Shown: positions 1 to 4,850 of the stretch, piece after piece
How the letters are laid out: each line of letters starts with the position of its first letter
Position numbering within the stretch: the stretch's first letter is position 1
Assembly (NCBI GenBank): GCA_016201805.1
Contig: JACQCB010000003.1
Coordinates: forward strand, 1 to 5,949
Length of the DNA: 5,949 bases
Direction: 5' to 3'
Source: Nitrospirota bacterium
GTDB taxonomy: Bacteria; Nitrospirota; Nitrospiria; Nitrospirales; Nitrospiraceae
Position numbers and translations under genes: made by a program
Notes under the pieces: generated by a model
The model's database searches: none
Told to the model about the DNA's origin: nothing
What the model saw: the letters and a program-made list of their open reading frames with translations, nothing else

Positions 1-1497
1 CGGCGAGACGCCGCAGTCCCGGCAAAGCAGCAGGGGGGCGAAGCCTTTGCGATTCAAAAACAGAATGACGCTCAGCCGGCCGGAGCGGGTCTCGAGGGCT
101 TCGCGCATGCCGGCGATCAGGGGCTCCGACAGCACCGTCCCGTAGTGAGTCTTGCGAAGGTCCACGGCCAGGACGGCGGCCGGTCTCGATCGTGTCGAGG
201 CCGAGGCGGGTTCGTCGGCTGTCCCGGTCGGGGGAAACCGGTCCAGCTCCTCTCGGTGCAAGGTTTCCAAGGAGGGGTGGGCAGAGCCGAGGACCAGCAC
301 GGCGCCCTGCTGACGCGCCCGCATCCACGCCACCTCGCGTGCGTGGTAGTGCGGTTCCTGTTCCTCTTTGAGGGACGGGTCCTCTTCCTGCTCGACGAAC
401 AACAGGCCAAGGGGCGGGCCGCCAGATGGGAAGGGGGCGAGGACTGCGGAGCGTGTGCCCACCACCACGTCGGCCGTCCCCGCGCGAATCCGACGCCAGG
501 CGTCGTCTCGCGCCGCGGGAGTCAACGCGCTGTGCAGCGTCGCGACCCGCTCGCCCCATCGTGTCGTGGCCAAGGCCGCGATCGTGACAACGCGGGCGAT
601 TTCCGGGGCGATGACCAAGGCGGTGCGATGTCTGGTCAGGGTGTCGTCTATTGCCTGGAGCAAACAGGCCAGCCGTTCTGCAGCCGGGGCTTGCAAGAGG
701 ATTGCATGATGGGCGGCCTGGTCGAGCAAGGTCCGGAGCTTGTCTTGCCAAGCCGGTTGCCACGTTGCTTGAACGGGGGCTTGAACGGGAGGAAGTGGAA
801 CGGGCTCAGGCAAGCCGGCGTTCTTTCGCGCGCTTTTTCGGGTGGGTCTTCGCGAAACTTTCTGGCCCGCCGTCGGTTTCTTCGAACTCTCCTGCTGGAG
901 TTCGCCGACCAGTCCCCGTTGTTTCAGCGTCGTCAAAGCCCTGGCCACCGGCTTTGATAGGGCCCTCTGCAAAGAGGTGAGGGCCAACCCCTTGGGCGAT
1001 TCAGCCAGCCGGGCCAGGATCGCAAGGGCCGTCGGGGACAGTCGAGGGCGGCCCTCCTCGACCTGGCGGCCGGTTTCCGTCAGGACATAGCGGAGCGAGG
1101 GTTTGCGGGGCGACGGAGTCGGGAGGATCAAGCGGAGGCACTGGCCCCAGGGCGCAAGATAATGTTCGGAGATTTGGCGGGTCAGTTCCAGCAGGGACCG
1201 GTCTAAGCCGGTCTCAGTGCGGTCGTCCAGCAGCGAGAGAATTTCGCGCAAGCGTCTTGCCGCCGGATGGTTGAGACCGCCGGGCGGCTGAGTTGACAGC
1301 GCGATGACGACTCCCTGAAGCGTGCTCGGGCCGAAGGGGACCAGGACCAGACTGCCCACGGTGAGCGTGTCTTGCAGCCTGGCCGGAATCGCATAGGTGA
1401 AGGATCGATGGAGGTGTCTGGGAACGATCACCTCCGAAAATGCGGGACGGGAAGTATTGAGAGTCGGAGTCTCTGTCGCAAGTCCGGAAGACGGCAT
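1..1497 (-). CDS. priA: Primosomal protein N' (PriA) homologue, 3' end cut by window edge, degenerate ATPase motifs
   Basis: PriA is the replication-restart protein that binds stalled forks and, in most bacteria, is a DNA helicase. The 499 codons visible are uninterrupted from ATG at 1497; about 230 C-terminal residues are missing if length follows the E. coli protein (732 aa). Residues ~20-110 match the N-terminal 3'-end-binding domain (FTYAIP, VPFG). A winged-helix-like part follows at ~140-205, then a Lys/Arg/Pro-rich linker at ~205-245. The helicase core is recognised by VGTRSAVLAPF, the YHAREVAWMRA block (384-394), GSAHPSLET (404-412), LNRKGFAPLLLCRDCG (481-496) and the first two zinc-binding cysteines. 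Two key motifs are absent: the P-loop GxTGSGKT is replaced by APAAERLA (270-277), and DEEH by EQEE (369-372). Actinobacterial PriA proteins are known to lack ATP-binding residues in a similar way. Identity is secure; loss of helicase activity is inferred. Confidence 0.9.
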   Translation of the reverse strand, partial: MPSSGLATETPTLNTSRPAFSEVIVPRHLHRSFTYAIPARLQDTLTVGSLVLVPFGPSTLQGVVIALSTQPPGGLNHPAARRLREILSLLDDRTETGLDRSLLELTRQISEHYLAPWGQCLRLILPTPSPRKPSLRYVLTETGRQVEEGRPRLSPTALAILARLAESPKGLALTSLQRALSKPVARALTTLKQRGLVGELQQESSKKPTAGQKVSRRPTRKSARKNAGLPEPVPLPPVQAPVQATWQPAWQDKLRTLLDQAAHHAILLQAPAAERLACLLQAIDDTLTRHRTALVIAPEIARVVTIAALATTRWGERVATLHSALTPAARDDAWRRIRAGTADVVVGTRSAVLAPFPSGGPPLGLLFVEQEEDPSLKEEQEPHYHAREVAWMRARQQGAVLVLGSAHPSLETLHREELDRFPPTGTADEPASASTRSRPAAVLAVDLRKTHYGTVLSEPLIAGMREALETRSGRLSVILFLNRKGFAPLLLCRDCGVSP

Positions 1498-1502
1498 GAG
1501 GC

Positions 1503-1531
1503 ATTCTAGCAAGTGGGGGGGAGGGTGACAA
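1503..1531 (-). promoter_or_regulatory. Candidate sigma70-type promoter of priA
   Basis: On the minus strand a -35 hexamer TTGTCA (1526-1531) and a -10 hexamer TAGAAT (1503-1508) are separated by exactly 17 bp, and TGC directly before the -10 gives an extended -10. Each hexamer matches the consensus at 5 of 6 positions. The expected transcription start falls at or within a base or two of the ATG at 1497, so the transcript would have almost no leader. No Shine-Dalgarno sequence is visible before that ATG, which fits. This rests on sequence match only. Confidence 0.5.
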
Positions 1532-1616
1532 TCCTGATCGGCGCGTCGGATGGAGTGAGGACGAGACCGAGAGGACTTCAACAGGAGAAACGGATGAAGC
1601 GGGGCGTGAGAGCTCG

Positions 1617-3173
1617 TTACGGCTGAGGGATTGTTGGAGGCTCCTCGGCTGGAGGAGTTTCAAGCGGGGGTTCGTTCGGACTGTTCGGAATAGCTTCCAC
1701 GGGTTCTTCTGCCGGGGCTATGGGTTCCTTTGCTGGAACCAGGGGCTCTTCTGCCGGAACCTGGGGTTGGTCTGGAGGAGCAACGGGAGGCAGTGCTTCC
1801 TGAGCGGGTGGAATGGGTGCCTGTTGCCTCGGTGCCGCCGTTGGGAGGGGCGTTTCGCTGGGGAGGCGGGGCGCACGGTCTTTCCGCTCCAACGTGATCT
1901 CGATGCGGCGGTTTTTCCTGCGGCCTTCCTCCGTGGCGTTGCTGGCGATCGGTCTGGTGTCGGCGTAGCCCACCGCCGATACATTCGTCCGGTCCACTCC
2001 GCTCTCTTCCAAAAGGAAGCGGGCCACGCTGGAGGCCCGAGCCTCGGATAAAACTTGGTTGGACGGAAGCTGCCGCTGTAACGTGGGGCCGATCGGCCTG
2101 TTGTCCGTGTGTCCGGCAATGATGATCCTCGCCTCGGTCACCGTCTTGAGCAGGTCGCCGATTTGCTTGAGGATGGGGAGCCCCGCCGGTTTGACGGGAG
2201 CTTCTCCCGGTTCGAACTCGAGCTTTCTTGCCAGGAGGGTCAACTGCTCCTCCAGGCTTCCGCCTCGCGCATGAACGGCTTCGAGGCCTTCCGGGGCCGG
2301 CCGGCTCGCGCGGGTACCGGCCAGCCGGTCCAATTCTTCGGTCAGGGTTTCCGGCGTCGCCTTTTTGGCGGCAGCCTGTTCCGGCGTTTCTTTCAGGATC
2401 ACGCGGTCTCCGCGCAGCACCGGCGCGGTCGAGCGAACAACCAACACGGTAGCGGTCGTCTCTTCCAGGGCCAGGACTTTGACCTCGCCGATCAGGCGCA
2501 TCGGCAGTCCGCCCCCGAGCCGGAAGATGTCCAGCCGGTCTCCGGCTTGAAGCCCGTCATGACGGCCGCGATCGAGGTAGACGATGTTCGACTGTCCGAT
2601 CAAAAACTGCTGGGGGGGCAGATCGATGATCATGCCGGTCATCGTTGCCAAGGCCCGTTCGGCCGGGGCCGGTTCTGTCGGAGGCGGTGGGACGAAGCGC
2701 ATGGCGCCGTCCCCCGAGGTAATGGGCCCGTAGGAGTGCAGGATGCGCACGGTCGCCAAGCGGCCGTCGATCTGCGTCACCTGGACAATCCCGACCATGA
2801 TGAAGAGGTTGCCGAGGTAGCTCCCCTGCGTCGGATGGAAGACCTCGTGGACCCGTCGATAGAGGGTATAGAGGTCGCCCGGCGTCACGTCTTCAGGTCT
2901 GGCCATGTGCAGGTAGGTCACATCGCCCTTGCCGAGCAGCAATTTGTTGCCGGTGGTCTGAGAGTCTCCCGTGATTTGGCTGACCACGCCTTCCAGCGGC
3001 AGGCTGTGACGAATGAAGCCAGAGGAGAATGTCAGGGCCGCCTCGCCGCGCGTGACGCTTCGGAGACCGGTCGGATCGGGAGGCGCAGGGATGGCCGGAG
3101 GAGGAAGCAGGAGGATGGCGAGGAGGGGGCTCATCGCCAAGGCGCTGAGCCGTGTTATCAAGGATCGTGTCAT
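1617..3173 (-). CDS. Exported OmpA/MotB-type peptidoglycan-binding protein with proline-rich C-terminal tail
   Basis: This is a 518-residue envelope protein, probably periplasmic or outer-membrane associated and held to the cell wall. Residues 1-30 form a signal peptide (basic start, hydrophobic 11-23, PPPAIPA end, no lipobox). Two modules (~61-160 and ~178-260) share the pattern G-hydrophobic...VYL...GD.Y.hYR...G.V.V...GD. Residues ~312-430 are an OmpA_C-like domain: GHTDNRP (354-360), LPSNQVLSEARA (369-380), GYADTRPIA and GRRKNRRIEI. D357 and R379 fit the diaminopimelate-binding pair known in OmpA. Residues 431-518 are rich in Pro, Ala and Glu. I chose ATG at 3173 because the signal peptide starts cleanly there; an in-frame TTG at 3197 would add eight residues, and neither has a clear ribosome binding site. 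There is no cysteine. The exact role is unknown; the domain class is secure. Confidence 0.85.
   Translation of the reverse strand: MTRSLITRLSALAMSPLLAILLLPPPAIPAPPDPTGLRSVTRGEAALTFSSGFIRHSLPLEGVVSQITGDSQTTGNKLLLGKGDVTYLHMARPEDVTPGDLYTLYRRVHEVFHPTQGSYLGNLFIMVGIVQVTQIDGRLATVRILHSYGPITSGDGAMRFVPPPPTEPAPAERALATMTGMIIDLPPQQFLIGQSNIVYLDRGRHDGLQAGDRLDIFRLGGGLPMRLIGEVKVLALEETTATVLVVRSTAPVLRGDRVILKETPEQAAAKKATPETLTEELDRLAGTRASRPAPEGLEAVHARGGSLEEQLTLLARKLEFEPGEAPVKPAGLPILKQIGDLLKTVTEARIIIAGHTDNRPIGPTLQRQLPSNQVLSEARASSVARFLLEESGVDRTNVSAVGYADTRPIASNATEEGRRKNRRIEITLERKDRAPRLPSETPLPTAAPRQQAPIPPAQEALPPVAPPDQPQVPAEEPLVPAKEPIAPAEEPVEAIPNSPNEPPLETPPAEEPPTIPQP
1698..1760 (-). repeat. Three 21-bp repeats encoding Pro-Ala-Glu heptapeptides
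   Basis: Within the tail of the OmpA-like protein, three adjacent 21-bp units encode VPAEEPL, VPAKEPI and APAEEPV (residues 472-492). The units differ mostly at scattered bases, so they look like a diverged tandem duplication kept in frame. Further PxEEP-like pieces occur downstream (PPAEEPP, near residues 507-513). Confidence 0.75.
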
Positions 3174-3198
3174 GCGATGAAGACCCAGTTCAATCAAG

Positions 3199-3220
3199 AG
3201 GACCAGGAGGGTATGGTCCT
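3199..3220. repeat. 7-bp perfect inverted repeat at the 5' end of the OmpA-like gene's transcript
   Basis: AGGACCA (3199-3205) and TGGTCCT (3214-3220) are exact reverse complements with an 8-base gap. The site lies at or just after the predicted transcription start of the minus-strand OmpA-like gene. It could be a 5' leader hairpin or a protein-binding site. It does not sit over a recognisable ribosome binding site. Confidence 0.5.
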
Positions 3221-3223
3221 GTC

Positions 3224-3251
3224 ACGATAGCAAACTGCGACGTGTTGTCAA
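3224..3251 (-). promoter_or_regulatory. Candidate sigma70-type promoter of the OmpA-like gene
   Basis: On the minus strand a perfect -35 TTGACA (3246-3251) is followed after 16 bp by TATCGT (3224-3229), with TGC just before the -10. The predicted start near 3217 gives a leader of about 44 bases to ATG 3173. The -10 matches only 4 of 6 positions, so confidence is moderate. Confidence 0.5.
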
Positions 3252-3270
3252 GCCAAGTCGCCCGACCGCG

Positions 3271-3297
3271 TGACAGGCCGCGCCTGTTTGACAGGCC
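3271..3297. promoter_or_regulatory. Alternating ACAGGC half-site array, candidate operator
   Basis: ACAGGC (3273-3278), its reverse complement GCCTGT (3282-3287) and ACAGGC again (3291-3296) are spaced by exactly 3 bp each, giving two overlapping perfect palindromes. The outer copies extend to a direct repeat TGACAGGCC (3271-3279 and 3289-3297). A related TGACAGGACC lies on the minus strand near 3215-3224. The array overlaps the predicted plus-strand -35 and sits behind the minus-strand promoter, as expected for a regulator of both divergent genes. No regulator gene is visible in the window. Confidence 0.5.
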
Positions 3298-3316
3298 CTA
3301 GTCCCGATGCTAGGGT
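3288..3316 (+). promoter_or_regulatory. Candidate promoter of the small secreted-protein gene
   Basis: A perfect -35 TTGACA (3288-3293) is followed after 17 bp by TAGGGT (3311-3316), with TGC directly before it as an extended -10. The hexamer TAGGGT matches TATAAT poorly (3 of 6), so the call depends on the -35, the spacing and the TGn. The predicted start near 3323 leaves only about 13 bases before ATG 3336. Confidence 0.4.
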
Positions 3317-3335
3317 GCCTCAAATTTGATCCTGC

Positions 3336-3854
3336 ATGAGCAGCATGAAGCGATCGGCGCAGATTCCATCGGGTGTTTCGCGTTTGCTCGGTCCAGCCAT
3401 TTTTTTCTGGATTGCGTTAGGCGGGGCCGGTGGTGAGGCCGCCACGGTTGTGTTGCCGGAGGAGCCGGCCGAGTATGACCGCCGCGAGGTTGAGGCCTAC
3501 TATGATTGGCGCAACGACATGTTTTTCAGACGCTTCGATATGCAGGGTATGGGGAGAACTGACTTCATGACAGCGCGGCGCACCTACCGAGTCTGGCTGG
3601 ATGAGTTCGGCACGCCTATCGTCGTGACCATGCCCCATCCTCTGTTCTATTGGGTGGACCTCAACTCGAACGGCGAGTTCGAACCGGGTCAAGGCGAGAT
3701 GTGGTCGGACCCGGAGGAGGATGGGATTAACGGTAATGAACGGTTGTATGATGCGATGCATGGGGGGAGCGAGGGGCCTCCCGCGCCGCCGCCGCCTCGC
3801 GTGCAGCCGGAGGAGCGCTACGAGCCGTTGCCGGTCCCTCATCGCTGGCAGTAG
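3336..3854 (+). CDS. Small secreted protein of unknown function with acidic Asp/Asn loops
   Basis: I do not recognise this 172-residue protein. It has a signal-peptide-like start (basic MKRS region, hydrophobic ~17-33, probable cleavage near GGEA/AT at ~35), so it is probably exported. The mature part begins with a Tyr/Asp/Glu/Arg-rich stretch (residues 47-73). It then carries two acidic, Gly/Asn-rich loops: DLNSNGEFE (108-116) and DPEEDGINGNE (125-135). These resemble calcium-binding loops (DxNxNG, DxExDG) but neither is a full EF-hand. The end is proline-rich (PPAPPPPR). ATG 3336 and ATG 3345 are both possible starts; neither has a good ribosome binding site. It is transcribed away from the OmpA-like gene across a shared promoter region, and 57 bp downstream lies a small gene that may share its transcript. 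That it is a real gene is likely from its signal peptide and composition; the function is unknown. Confidence 0.7.
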   Translation: MSSMKRSAQIPSGVSRLLGPAIFFWIALGGAGGEAATVVLPEEPAEYDRREVEAYYDWRNDMFFRRFDMQGMGRTDFMTARRTYRVWLDEFGTPIVVTMPHPLFYWVDLNSNGEFEPGQGEMWSDPEEDGINGNERLYDAMHGGSEGPPAPPPPRVQPEERYEPLPVPHRWQ

Positions 3855-3899
3855 GACCTCATTTCTTTGAGGGCATGATGGTAAGGATGCGATATATCC

Positions 3900-3904
3900 G
3901 GAGG
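3900..3904 (+). promoter_or_regulatory. Strong ribosome binding site GGAGG deciding a GTG start at 3912
   Basis: GGAGG lies 7 bases before GTG 3912. It is the best-placed Shine-Dalgarno sequence in the window, and is the main reason to believe that the short reading frame that follows is, or was, translated. Confidence 0.6.
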
Positions 3905-3944
3905 GCCAAGCGTGAGTGAGCCGAAGCCGCCACAAAAAGATTCT

Positions 3945-4044
3945 GCCTTGGCCGGGAGTTCTCCGCGCCGCATCGAAACCCAAATCCATCGCAGGAACCG
4001 CGCCGCATCGAAACCCAAATCCATCGCAGGAAGAAAGCCAAGGC
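3945..4044. repeat. 8-bp inverted repeat flanking the tandem duplication
   Basis: GCCTTGGC (3945-3952) and GCCAAGGC (4037-4044) are exact reverse complements on either side of the 35-bp tandem copies. The arms do not extend further. This may be chance in GC-rich DNA, or it could help slippage by bringing the flanks together during replication. Confidence 0.4.
3963..4032 (+). repeat. Perfect 35-bp tandem duplication (two copies)
   Basis: Positions 3963-3997 and 3998-4032 are identical over all 35 bases and directly abut; the flanks on both sides differ, so there are exactly two copies. Thirty-five is not a multiple of three, so each gain or loss of a copy shifts the reading frame. The lack of any mismatch implies a recent event or active maintenance. 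Confidence 0.97.
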
Positions 4045-4232
4045 CGTGCTTCCTCTTGAAGCCGAATGGGATCAGGGGGGAGAGGGCCCTCCGGCGAGTC
4101 TGCGGATGCCGTCTGATAAAATGAAGAAAGGCAAATGAATCGAGACCTTAGGAATGCCTGCCAACCATCCGTTCGATCAGACTTCTTCTCTCCGTTTCCC
4201 CCTTCGACAGTCAGCACAGTCCTTTCCGCAAG

Positions 4233-4253
4233 CACGCTACGTACAGGAGCGTG
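4233..4253. promoter_or_regulatory. CACGCT/AGCGTG inverted repeat, possible operator or leader hairpin
   Basis: CACGCT (4233-4238) and AGCGTG (4248-4253) are perfect reverse complements with a 9-base gap that begins with ACGTAC; TACGTA (4238-4243) is itself a palindrome. No run of T follows, so it is not a rho-independent terminator. It lies about 50 bp upstream of the predicted nuo -35. Confidence 0.35.
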
Positions 4254-4299
4254 GGATCGGCTAGGGCTTTCGGTATCGTCGGGTAGGTCCTTTGTTCTC

Positions 4300-4329
4300 T
4301 TGATATTGGAAATCAGCAAGGTCTAAGAT
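4300..4329 (+). promoter_or_regulatory. Candidate promoter of the nuo operon
   Basis: A -35-like TTGATA (4300-4305; 5 of 6) and a -10-like TAAGAT (4324-4329; 4 of 6) are separated by 18 bp. The expected start near 4336 gives a leader of about 37 bases to GTG 4374, and would leave GTG 4341 almost at the transcript end, which supports the later start. Match quality is moderate. Confidence 0.4.
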
Positions 4330-4373
4330 GCCGAATCCTCGTGGTAAGTCAAGGTGTTGAGAGCGAGGTTTTT

Positions 4374-4757
4374 GTGACCGGGACTGAGCTTCTCCTCGAC
4401 TACTTAAGCCGGTACTTCCCCATTTTTGTCTTCGTCGTGATTGCGCTGCTCTTCGGTGTCGTCACGCTCGTGATCAGCCATTTCGTCCAGCCGAAGTATC
4501 CGGAAGCGGAGAAGCTCAGCGCCTACGAATGCGGGAGCGAGCCCTTTTCCGATGCGCGCATGCCGTTTCCGGTTCGCTACTATATTTTCGCCATGTTGTT
4601 CGTCATCTTCGATATCGAGGTGATTTTTCTCTATCCCTGGGCCGTGGTCTTCGGCAAGATCGGCCTCATCGGATTGGTCGAAATGCTGGTGTTCATCGCG
4701 CTGTTCCTGGTTGCCTACGTCTATGCCTGGCGCAAGGGAGCGTTGGAATGGGATTGA
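4374..4757 (+). CDS. nuoA: NADH-quinone oxidoreductase subunit A
   Basis: NuoA is a small membrane subunit of respiratory complex I, which passes electrons from NADH to quinone and pumps protons; its first loop lies by the quinone site. The 127-residue product has three membrane segments (~15-36, ~68-92, ~97-118). It also has the family signature AYECGSEP (50-57) followed by RYYIFAMLFVIFDIEVIFLYPW, here split as RYYIFAMLFVIFD (68-80) and IEVIFLYPW (81-89). D80, E82 and E103 match conserved acidic residues of the family. Length fits the family. I chose GTG 4374 because GAGG (4365-4368) sits 5 bases before it; an in-frame GTG at 4341 would add 11 residues but has no ribosome binding site. It is the first gene of the operon, 93 bp before nuoB. 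Identification is secure; the start is likely. Confidence 0.93.
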   Translation: MTGTELLLDYLSRYFPIFVFVVIALLFGVVTLVISHFVQPKYPEAEKLSAYECGSEPFSDARMPFPVRYYIFAMLFVIFDIEVIFLYPWAVVFGKIGLIGLVEMLVFIALFLVAYVYAWRKGALEWD

Positions 4758-4767
4758 TCCGTACGGG

Positions 4768-4827
4768 GTGAGGGGTTAGGCGTAAAGGGTTGATAATGGG
4801 ACTCATGTTTTTCGCCTTACACCTCAC
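4768..4827. repeat. Imperfect inverted repeat of GTGAGG-type words between nuoA and nuoB
   Basis: The stretch 4768-4787 (GTGAGGGGTTAGGCGTAAAG) pairs with the reverse complement of 4808-4827 (GTGAGGTGTAAGGCGAAAAA) at 16 of 20 positions, with a 20-base loop. Similar words continue to about 4841 on the complementary strand (GTTAGGTGTGAAGCGTGAGG). Nearly the whole spacer is made of such G-rich short words. No T-run follows, so it is unlikely to end transcription. The nuoB ribosome binding site (GAGG, 4842-4845) lies outside the paired part. Confidence 0.7.
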
Positions 4828-4850
4828 GCTTCACACCTAACGAGGTTCTT

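Larger units (their letters stand above)
3912..4138 (+). pseudogene. Small basic-protein gene frameshifted by a 35-bp tandem duplication
   Basis: From GTG 3912, as the sequence stands, translation yields 70 residues and stops at 4122-4124, ending in an implausible Arg/Cys-rich tail (RRVCGCRLIK). If one copy of the 35-bp repeat at 3963-4032 is removed, the same start reads 63 residues to TGA 4136-4138, with a more natural, hydrophilic C-terminal half (KAKAVLPLEAEWDQGGEG, then a basic KMKKGK end). This suggests that the single-copy form is ancestral and the duplication shifted the frame. The product would be small, soluble and highly charged, with no membrane segment or motif I can name. It lies 57 bp after the secreted-protein gene, so they could be one operon. 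Alternatives: both forms are made through copy-number change, the duplication is an assembly error, or the 70-residue form is real. Function is unknown. Confidence 0.55.
4139..4373. other. Non-coding spacer upstream of the nuo operon
   Basis: No convincing gene is seen here. An open frame starting ATG 4135, overlapping the TGA at 4136-4138, runs to 4326, but its codon use and Ser/Thr-rich, pattern-free product do not look coding. The spacer holds a 6-bp palindrome (4233-4253) and a plausible promoter (4300-4329). I found no tRNA, small RNA or clear rho-independent terminator in it. Confidence 0.6.

Noticed and set aside
145..957. Long open frame on the plus strand across the priA region
   Set aside because: It lies opposite a clear PriA coding frame, has no family-like pattern, and is the usual by-product of GC-rich coding DNA.
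1426..1435. GGAGGTGATC on the minus strand, a 10-base match to the anti-Shine-Dalgarno complement, inside priA codons 21-24
   Set aside because: No start codon lies at a usable distance downstream, so it is most likely a coincidence of the codons; it might slow ribosomes but nothing else supports this.
1214..1663. 149-codon minus-strand frame bridging the OmpA-like gene end and priA
   Set aside because: It overlaps both real genes in another frame and its product lacks recognisable structure.
2109..3230. 373-codon open frame on the plus strand opposite the OmpA-like gene
   Set aside because: The minus strand encodes well-defined OmpA-type motifs here; the plus-strand product has no signal, domain or credible start.
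3858..3873. CCTCA/TGAGG mini-hairpin after the secreted-protein gene as a terminator
   Set aside because: The stem is only 5 bp and no T-run follows, so it does not fit a rho-independent terminator.
3963..4032. Two-copy 35-bp repeat as a CRISPR array
   Set aside because: The copies abut with no spacer between them and lie in a reading frame with a strong ribosome binding site; this is a tandem duplication.
3417..4319. 300-codon minus-strand open frame across the small-gene region
   Set aside because: It runs opposite the secreted-protein gene, the tandem repeat and the nuo upstream spacer; its product is Arg/Pro/His-rich with no motif and has no ribosome binding site.
4135..4326. 63-codon plus-strand frame starting at the overlap with the small gene's TGA
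   Set aside because: The ATGA overlap is attractive, but codon use is unlike the neighbours, the product has no pattern, and it runs through the likely nuo promoter.
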